This document shows positions 15,358 through 20,279 of a stretch of DNA of 20,279 bases, in pieces. The position numbers and the translations under genes are program-made. Origin of the DNA: Chloroflexota bacterium (GTDB lineage: Bacteria; Chloroflexota; Dehalococcoidia; Lucifugimonadales; JADFKI01); assembly GCA_009838595.1 (NCBI GenBank), contig VXRI01000248.1, forward strand, positions 1 through 20,279, in the 5' to 3' direction. Numbering within the stretch: position 1 is the stretch's first letter; every line of letters begins with the position of its first letter. The notes below the pieces were generated by a model, which made no database searches, was not told the origin of the DNA, and was given only the letters and a program-made list of their open reading frames with translations.

Positions 15358-15810
15358 CTATGGATCTTGTCCAAGGAAGTCTTTGCGCAGCGGATGCCCG
15401 GGGAAGCCCTCCCACAGCAGGATGCGTTTGAGATTGGGATGCCCATCGAATCGTATGCCGAACAAATCCCAGACTTCACGTTCCTGAAAATCCGCGCCGC
15501 GCCAGACGCCACAGACCGACGGCGCACTCAGGTCGTCTCTGCCGTAACAGTGCGCCTTCAGCACGATGCTCTGGTTGCGCGTCAACGATGTCAGGTGATA
15601 GACAAGTTCGAAGTATTCCACATAATCAACGGCAGTTATCGAAGACAGGAAGGAAAACTCAAGTCCTTCCGTGTCCCGCAAGAACTCTGCGACATTGGTG
15701 ATAGAGGCGAGCTCGACCCAGACATCGCCACCGCTCGATCTGACGACAGCACCCGGCAAGTCGGTGTTAATCCGCCTTGCGACATCCGCCCCGGCAAGAG
15801 TTCTGGTCAT
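15358..15810 (-). CDS. nuoC: NADH-quinone oxidoreductase subunit C
   Basis: A 150-residue, 30-kDa-type subunit of the connecting module, binding NuoD. The family signature is QEREVWDLFGIRFDGHP (109-125), followed by LKRILLWEGFPGHPLRKDF. The frame is open to 16044 inside nuoB, but sequence similarity begins at MTRTLAGADV, so ATG 15810 is used, 13 bp after the nuoB stop. It is short for the family because the C-terminal extension is absent. Confidence 0.94.
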   Translation of the reverse strand: MTRTLAGADVARRINTDLPGAVVRSSGGDVWVELASITNVAEFLRDTEGLEFSFLSSITAVDYVEYFELVYHLTSLTRNQSIVLKAHCYGRDDLSAPSVCGVWRGADFQEREVWDLFGIRFDGHPNLKRILLWEGFPGHPLRKDFLGQDP

Positions 15811-15823
15811 AGGCAGTCTAATC

Positions 15824-16444
15824 TCACTTCTTGCGGGCGATGGAGTATCGCTTAATCTTCTCGTGCAGCTGCATAATTCCATAGAGCAGCGCGTCCGGAC
15901 GAGGAGGGCAACCGGGTACATACACATCGACCGGGATGATGTGGTTAACGCCGGGCACGACGCTGTAGCTGCCGTAATATGGACCGCCGCTGGTCGCACA
16001 CACGCCCATGGAGATGACCCACTTGGGTTCCGCCATCTGCTCATAAACGCGCTGGATTGCGGGCGCCATCTTCCAAGTAACCGTGCCTGCGATGATAATC
16101 AGGTCGGCTTGGCGTGGCGAGGGCCTAAACGCTTCCATGCCAAAGCGCGCTAGGTCGAAGCGGGACATCGCGCTCGCCATCATCTCGAAGGCGCAGCATG
16201 CTAGTCCGAACGACAGCGGCCAAACGGCGGACTTTCTGCCCCAGTTCACCAGCGCATCCACCGATGTTACGGCGACATTGCGCTCCAAGTCGTCCGGTAC
16301 TTCGATGACAGGCTCTGTCAGCATAGCAGTATGCGTAGCCTTGATGTGGTTGATGACCTCGCCTTCGTCTATGTCCACTTCCCAGCTCTGCTGTGCGAGC
16401 GGTATGACTAGTCCGGCGCTTGACTGCGTGCTGTTCTCGGTCAT
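15824..16444 (-). CDS. nuoB: NADH-quinone oxidoreductase subunit B
   Basis: A 206-residue subunit carrying cluster N2, the direct electron donor to quinone. Ligand cysteines: Cys83-Cys84 in [11 protein letters not shown], Cys149 in [10 protein letters not shown] and Cys179 in [11 protein letters not shown]. The ATG at 16444 is preferred because GGAG lies six bases before it and it follows the nuoA stop by one base. An in-frame ATG at 16459 overlaps nuoA and is possible. The first 60 residues form a non-conserved acidic extension, longer than in many homologues. Confidence 0.95.
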   Translation of the reverse strand: MTENSTQSSAGLVIPLAQQSWEVDIDEGEVINHIKATHTAMLTEPVIEVPDDLERNVAVTSVDALVNWGRKSAVWPLSFGLACCAFEMMASAMSRFDLARFGMEAFRPSPRQADLIIIAGTVTWKMAPAIQRVYEQMAEPKWVISMGVCATSGGPYYGSYSVVPGVNHIIPVDVYVPGCPPRPDALLYGIMQLHEKIKRYSIARKK

Positions 16445-16445
16445 T

Positions 16446-16841
16446 CTAACTCCATTCAAGCGAGCCCTTGCGCCAAGCGTATAGCCAGCCGACGATGAGG
16501 ATGGCTATGAAGACCATCATCTCCAGCAATATGAACACGCCAAATTCGCGGCTCATATAGCCGAAACTCGCCGCCCACGGAAAGAGGAAAATGACCTCTA
16601 CATCAAATATCACGAACAGCAGTGCAAAGCCGTAAAACCGAAAGTTGAACTGGCTCCACCTGCCTGTGAGCGTCTCAAAGCCGCACTCGTAGATGCTTTC
16701 CTTGATGGCGCTGGGCATCTGCGGGCGAATCTTGAACAGCGAGAGCGCCCAAGACGCAAGCAGCATGCCTACGGGGACGGCAACCGCGATCGCGGCGAAT
16801 ATGGCTATGTAACCGTATTGTCGGAAGTAATCGTCAAGCAT
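16446..16841 (-). CDS. nuoA: NADH-quinone oxidoreductase subunit A
   Basis: A 131-residue, three-helix membrane subunit next to the quinone cavity. The conserved loop [20 protein letters not shown] (49-68) and the Asp80 and Glu82 in [14 protein letters not shown] are present. The frame is open to 16949, but those codons lie upstream of the promoter at 16876-16905, so the start is ATG 16841. The ribosome binding site (AAGAA) is weak. It is the first gene of the operon. Confidence 0.95.
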   Translation of the reverse strand: MLDDYFRQYGYIAIFAAIAVAVPVGMLLASWALSLFKIRPQMPSAIKESIYECGFETLTGRWSQFNFRFYGFALLFVIFDVEVIFLFPWAASFGYMSREFGVFILLEMMVFIAILIVGWLYAWRKGSLEWS

Positions 16842-16875
16842 TTCTTGGCAATGGGGCAATCCCTTTCTCGCGGTG

Positions 16876-16905
16876 AATATAGCATAGCGCGCGAGATGAT
16901 TGCAA
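16876..16905 (-). promoter_or_regulatory. Extended -10 promoter of the nuo operon
   Basis: On the minus strand, TTGCAA (16900-16905), an 18-base spacer ending in TGC, then TATATT (16876-16881). The expected start near 16869 leaves a leader of about 28 bases to nuoA. This is the only strong promoter seen before the cluster, suggesting one long transcript for all nuo genes. Confidence 0.65.
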
Positions 16906-17103
16906 GCGAAATAGGGCAAAATGGATGGCGCGAACTGTCGCTGCCACACCGCATATTAACACACTGTGAATGCGCCGTTTTCATAAGCCCCTTCCGTACC
17001 TTCCTCTAATCGGGGTATGTTAACTTTGGGCGGGCGCGAGGACGATAAGAGCGACCGGCCGGTCACCCCCACGGATAACGCCATACCGAGCAAGAAATCA
17101 AAG

Positions 17104-17136
17104 ACATGCCCCTGTCAGCTACATGCCCCTGTCAGC
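17104..17136. repeat. Two-copy tandem repeat in the nuo/polyprenyl synthase intergenic region
   Basis: ACATGCCCCTGTCAGC occurs at 17104-17119 and 17121-17136, a perfect 16-base repeat with a 17-bp period. It lies in the 518-bp divergent region, over 200 bp from either gene. Apart from the promoters and the palindrome listed here, I see nothing else in that region and no credible ORF. Confidence 0.6.
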
Positions 17137-17217
17137 ATCAAATGTGGAAGGTCAGGATGGAGGCAGGCAGGGTACGCGTGTCGGTCATTTGCACATATCG
17201 ATTCAGCTATGCACGCA

Positions 17218-17246
17218 TTGACTAGAATCAGGCGCGGTGCTAATCT
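17218..17246 (+). promoter_or_regulatory. Candidate promoter for the isoprenoid genes
   Basis: TTGACT (17218-17223), a 17-base spacer ending in TGC, then TAATCT (17241-17246). The -35 and spacing are good and the -10 is poor but extended. The expected start near 17253 is followed at once by the 22-bp near-palindrome. Confidence 0.4.
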
Positions 17247-17268
17247 GACTCGCACCGGACACACGCAT

Positions 17269-17290
17269 TTGTCACATTGAAATGTGTCAA
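17269..17290. promoter_or_regulatory. 22-bp near-palindrome, candidate operator
   Basis: TTGTCACATT and AATGTGTCAA flank a 2-base centre; the halves are complementary at 9 of 10 positions. The site lies just after the expected transcript start and about 70 bp before the polyprenyl synthase ATG, a typical repressor position. The binding protein is unknown. Confidence 0.45.
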
Positions 17291-17359
17291 TTATCGCGCA
17301 GGAAATCGCCCGTGTTGTGGTGCGCCGAGCGCCCAAGACTATTCCCAGCAAAGTGCCTT

Positions 17360-18427
17360 ATGAACCAAGCCCAAGCCGCGAACATCTCCGAAAGACCACG
17401 TCTGGAACTGCCGAGCATGTTCGCGGAATACCGCGCAGGAATAGGCGCCGCGCTGCGTGAGACACTAGACAAAGACCGCCCCGCATTCGACCTGCTGCGC
17501 TACTACATGGGTTGGGTTGATCCGCAAGGCAATCCTGCCGCTGGCACAGAAGGCAAGTATGTGCGCCCGACGCTATGTCTGTTCTCATGTGAAGCGGTCG
17601 GCGGCTCTCGTGAGAACGCCATGCCCGCCGCGGCCGCGCTCGAACTCATCCATAATTTTTCTCTGATTCACGACGACATTCAGGACCGCGACGAGACGCG
17701 CCACCATCGTATGACGCTATGGGCATTATGGGGCATCCCGAAGGCGCTGGTGGCGGGCAATGTGCTGCGAATTGTCGCGGACAGCACGCTTGACGATCTG
17801 CAATCCGCAGGCGTGCCGCCAAGCCGAGTCATATCCGTGGTGAACCAGCTCACGAACGCGTACATCGAGATGATCGAAGGGCAATACCTCGACATATACT
17901 TCGAAGGGCAGAGCGAGATCAGATTGAAGCAATACCTCGATATGATCGCGCGCAAGACCGGTGCGCTCATTCGCTGCGCCTTCACGATTGGTGCGGTCAT
18001 AGGCTCGCCGGACGCGAATAAAGATGCTGCGTCGTTTAAGGAAAGCGGCAGAGCGCTTGGTTTCATCTTCCAGGTGCGCGACGACATTCTCGGCATTTGG
18101 GGCGATGAGCGCAGCACCGGCAAGCCCGTAGGCGCGGACATACGGCGCAAGAAGAACTCGTTTCCCGCCGTTTACGCAATGTCTGCTGCGAAGGGCGCGG
18201 ACAAGCGCCGCCTGCTCGACATATACCGCAAAGACGAACCGAATGACGCGGATGTGGAAGACGTGCTGCACATCATGGATGGTTTAGGCGTACGAGAACA
18301 CGCGCACATCTTAGCAGTCGATGAGGGCGAAGCGGCAATAGAAGCCCTAGCCAGTGTGGAAATGGACGCCCGCGCGCGGCAAGAGTACAAGAATCTGGTA
18401 GAGTTCCTGCTGTACCGTGAGCATTAA
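17360..18427 (+). CDS. Polyprenyl diphosphate synthase (FPP/GGPP synthase-type)
   Basis: A 355-residue all-helical trans-prenyltransferase that joins isopentenyl diphosphate to an allylic diphosphate. The first aspartate-rich motif is DDIQD (105-109) and the second is DDILGIWGD (241-249); both bind Mg-diphosphate. The GKYVRP motif (66-70) for IPP binding is present, as is GQYLDI (174-179). Phe100, five residues before the first motif, is a bulky residue of the kind associated with short products (C15-C20); chain length is therefore an inference. The ATG at 17360 is chosen over the upstream start at 17282, which falls inside the near-palindrome and lacks homology; the ribosome binding site is weak. 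The squalene/phytoene synthase 96 bp downstream would use its product. Confidence 0.9.
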   Translation: MNQAQAANISERPRLELPSMFAEYRAGIGAALRETLDKDRPAFDLLRYYMGWVDPQGNPAAGTEGKYVRPTLCLFSCEAVGGSRENAMPAAAALELIHNFSLIHDDIQDRDETRHHRMTLWALWGIPKALVAGNVLRIVADSTLDDLQSAGVPPSRVISVVNQLTNAYIEMIEGQYLDIYFEGQSEIRLKQYLDMIARKTGALIRCAFTIGAVIGSPDANKDAASFKESGRALGFIFQVRDDILGIWGDERSTGKPVGADIRRKKNSFPAVYAMSAAKGADKRRLLDIYRKDEPNDADVEDVLHIMDGLGVREHAHILAVDEGEAAIEALASVEMDARARQEYKNLVEFLLYREH

Positions 18428-18523
18428 TTCCATGCAGTTATCCATGCGCGCTTTCGCCGGCAATATGCGCTAAACTGCCGGATTGCGGATTTGCAAGACG
18501 GACTGTGAGACTGACAGCGACTG

Positions 18524-19396
18524 ATGGCTACCGAACTCGACCTCGCTTACGCCCACTGCCAGCGCATAGCCAAGCAGAACGCGCGCAGCTTCTACTACGC
18601 GTCTCTTCCCCTGCCACAAGACAAGCGCCGCGCAATCTACGCCGTGTACGCCTACTGCCGCCTGTGCGACGACATCGCGGACGGGGATCTGCCCATCGAT
18701 GAGAAGTATCTCGGCTTCGCAGAGGTGCGGCGCAATCTGCAATTGTCCAGCACAGCGGGCGAGGACGCGCCGATGTATCTCGCATTACGGCACGCCGCTG
18801 AGACGTTCGGCATCCCATACTCATACTTGGACGAGATTCTGCAGGGCGTCGAGATGGACATGGTTAAAACGCGATTCGCCGACTTCGATGAACTGCGCGA
18901 ATACTGCTACAAGGTTGCGTCGGTCGTGGGGCTGGTTTGCATCAGGATTTTCGGCTACACCGACTCGAATGCCGAAGAGTACGCCGTTGACATGGGGCTT
19001 GCGCTGCAGCTGACGAACATCCTGCGCGATGTGAAGGAAGACAAGGAACGCTGCCGAGTTTACATTCCGCAAGACGAAATGCGCCGTTTCGGATACACCG
19101 AAGCCGAACTCGAACGTGGCGCGATAACCGACGGCTTTCGGGCATTGATGGCGCATCAAGCACAGCGCGCGCAGGAATGCTACGACCGCAGCCGCGCGCT
19201 GTTCCCGCTGATTGCTGCGGACGCCCGCGCCTGCCCGCAGCTGATGCACGCGACATACAACGGCATTTTGCGGCGCATCGAGCGCGCGGACTACGACGTA
19301 TTCAGTCAGCGAATCGGCCTGAGTGGCGGGGCAAAGTTGATGCTGCTCGCGCGATTGTGGCTAAGCAGCCTGCCACGACTTAGCAAGGGCGGCTGA
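18524..19396 (+). CDS. Squalene/phytoene synthase family protein
   Basis: A 290-residue enzyme of the head-to-head prenyl condensing family, which joins two FPP (to presqualene/squalene) or two GGPP (to phytoene). Both Mg-binding motifs are intact: CDDIADGD with Asp49-Asp53, and LTNILRDVKED with Asp169-Asp173. The N-terminal NARSFYYASLPLP and the signature YAVYAYCRLCDDIAD are present. The text around the second motif (RDVKEDKERCRVYIPQDEM) resembles HpnD-type presqualene synthases, but CrtB cannot be excluded. The ATG has only a weak ribosome binding site. Following the polyprenyl synthase on the same strand, it probably forms a two-step route to a C30 or C40 hydrocarbon; no desaturase or cyclase is visible. 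Confidence 0.9.
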   Translation: MATELDLAYAHCQRIAKQNARSFYYASLPLPQDKRRAIYAVYAYCRLCDDIADGDLPIDEKYLGFAEVRRNLQLSSTAGEDAPMYLALRHAAETFGIPYSYLDEILQGVEMDMVKTRFADFDELREYCYKVASVVGLVCIRIFGYTDSNAEEYAVDMGLALQLTNILRDVKEDKERCRVYIPQDEMRRFGYTEAELERGAITDGFRALMAHQAQRAQECYDRSRALFPLIAADARACPQLMHATYNGILRRIERADYDVFSQRIGLSGGAKLMLLARLWLSSLPRLSKGG

Positions 19397-19522
19397 CGGA
19401 CTGGCATATCATGTCTCTGCGCGAAAGATATGGCGCAGGCTCTCACTCGCCACTGCTACTCCCAACAAGAACATTCACAATGATTCACAAACATCTATCG
19501 AAGACCGGCAGGGGAGGACGCA

Positions 19523-20279
19523 ATGAAATGCATAATCGACACAGACCCGGGCGCTGACGATGTTCTAGCGCTCATAATGGCTCTGAACAGCCCCGACCTC
19601 GACATATTGGCGTTGACGACGGTCGAGGGCAACGCCCGCTTGGAGCACACGACCGCGAACGCGCTGCGCTTGCTGGCGTACATGGGACACGGCTACATTC
19701 CGGTGTACGCGGGCTCATCGATGCCGCTCGTGGGCGAATTCCATCACGCCTACGAAGTGCACGGCGACGAAGGCTTGACCGTGCGCCTGCCCGATACCGG
19801 CAACACCCCGGCTGACGGCAACGCTGTGGACTACATCATCGAGACCGCGATGGCGTCGCCCGGCGAGATAACGCTGTTCGCGCTCGGTCCGTTGACGAAT
19901 GTCGCGCGTGCGCTGACGCGGGAAACGCGGCTCAAGGATGCGCTGGACCGCGTGTACATCATGGGCGGCACGGGCGACGGCTCCGGCAATGTTACACCCT
20001 ACGCCGAGTTCAACATCTGGGACGACCCGCACGCCGCGAATGTCGTATTCGGCTCCGGAGCGCCGGTAACGATGCTCGGCTTAAACATATCCCACCAAAC
20101 ATCGATCCCGCGCGACGACGATTCTTGGCAAAAAGGCGACACACAGGGCGAACAGCTAGCGGCGCAAGTGTTAGAAAAGTGGTTCGACCTAGACGAAGCT
20201 GAACACCGCCAACGATTCAGCATGCACGACCCAGTAACCATAATGGCAGCACTACGCCCCGACCTAATCACCACCAGAG
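19523..20279 (+). CDS. Inosine-uridine-type nucleoside hydrolase, partial at the 3' end
   Basis: The first 252 residues of a nucleoside N-ribohydrolase, which splits nucleosides into base and ribose. The N-terminal Ca-binding cluster DTDPGADD (6-13) is canonical. TTVEGN (32-37) corresponds to the family TTVAGN. The middle LFALGPLTNVARAL and IMGGTGDGSGNVTPYAEFN blocks, DDPHAA (167-172) and the active-site SMHDP (His235) also match. Strong GGAGG six bases before the ATG fixes the start. The reading frame runs off the window with no stop; about 50-60 residues are probably missing. The 126-bp gap upstream contains two ATTCACAA copies (19473 and 19483), suggesting a separate promoter region. Confidence 0.92.
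   Translation, partial: MKCIIDTDPGADDVLALIMALNSPDLDILALTTVEGNARLEHTTANALRLLAYMGHGYIPVYAGSSMPLVGEFHHAYEVHGDEGLTVRLPDTGNTPADGNAVDYIIETAMASPGEITLFALGPLTNVARALTRETRLKDALDRVYIMGGTGDGSGNVTPYAEFNIWDDPHAANVVFGSGAPVTMLGLNISHQTSIPRDDDSWQKGDTQGEQLAAQVLEKWFDLDEAEHRQRFSMHDPVTIMAALRPDLITTR

Noticed and set aside
18457..18481. CCGGCA/TGCCGG inverted repeat between the two isoprenoid genes
   Set aside because: A 6-bp stem with a 13-base loop and no T tract could easily occur by chance; not called as a terminator or operator.
19417..19438. Hairpin CTGCGC/GCGCAG after the squalene/phytoene synthase gene as a terminator
   Set aside because: The stem is only 6 bp with a 10-base loop and is not followed by a T run.

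Overview
The window looks like a chromosomal segment of a bacterium with moderately high GC content. The gene complement suggests a Chloroflexota-type organism of the SAR202/Dehalococcoidia kind: an eleven-gene nuo operon without nuoEFG, frequent TTG starts, and a dispersed repeat of the kind I remember from such genomes. That assignment is inference from memory, not from any search.

Left end (1 to about 2000), accessory in character: the C-terminal end of a type I restriction HsdR subunit, a decayed IS5-family transposase remnant on the minus strand, an unrecognised single-pass membrane protein whose stop codon lies inside the IS remnant, and a 16-residue mini-ORF with a strong ribosome binding site. 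Next comes an AT-rich intergenic stretch with a helically phased ACTAT array and a perfect 12-bp inverted repeat. It lies upstream of a NarL/LuxR-type response regulator whose phosphoacceptor aspartate is replaced by glycine.

Middle (2683-5863, minus strand): an M20 metallopeptidase with a clear promoter, a Nudix ADP-ribose pyrophosphatase, an inverted-repeat (MITE/REP-like) element, and NAD kinase.

Core (6006-16841, minus strand): a compact respiratory complex I operon in the order nuoA-B-C-D-H-I-J-K-(64-aa DUF2007-like ORF)-L-M-N, read from a good extended -10 promoter at 16876-16905. It encodes the quinone-reducing connecting module (B, C, D, I) and the proton-pumping membrane arm (A, H, J, K, L, M, N). 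The NADH-oxidising module (E, F, G) is absent here, so the electron donor is open. NAD kinase and the Nudix enzyme downstream add a nicotinamide-nucleotide theme.

Right end (17360-20279, plus strand, divergent from nuo): a polyprenyl diphosphate synthase and a squalene/phytoene synthase, together able to make a C30 or C40 isoprenoid backbone, then a nucleoside hydrolase cut by the window edge. The 518-bp divergent intergenic region holds the nuo promoter, a tandem repeat, a candidate plus-strand promoter and a 22-bp near-palindrome just downstream of it.

I saw no tRNA, rRNA, CRISPR array, intact transposon or prophage. Most of the window is ordinary core metabolism. The most unusual items are the phosphorylation-deficient regulator with its phased array, the DUF2007-like gene inside the nuo operon, and the IS-derived end of the membrane protein.
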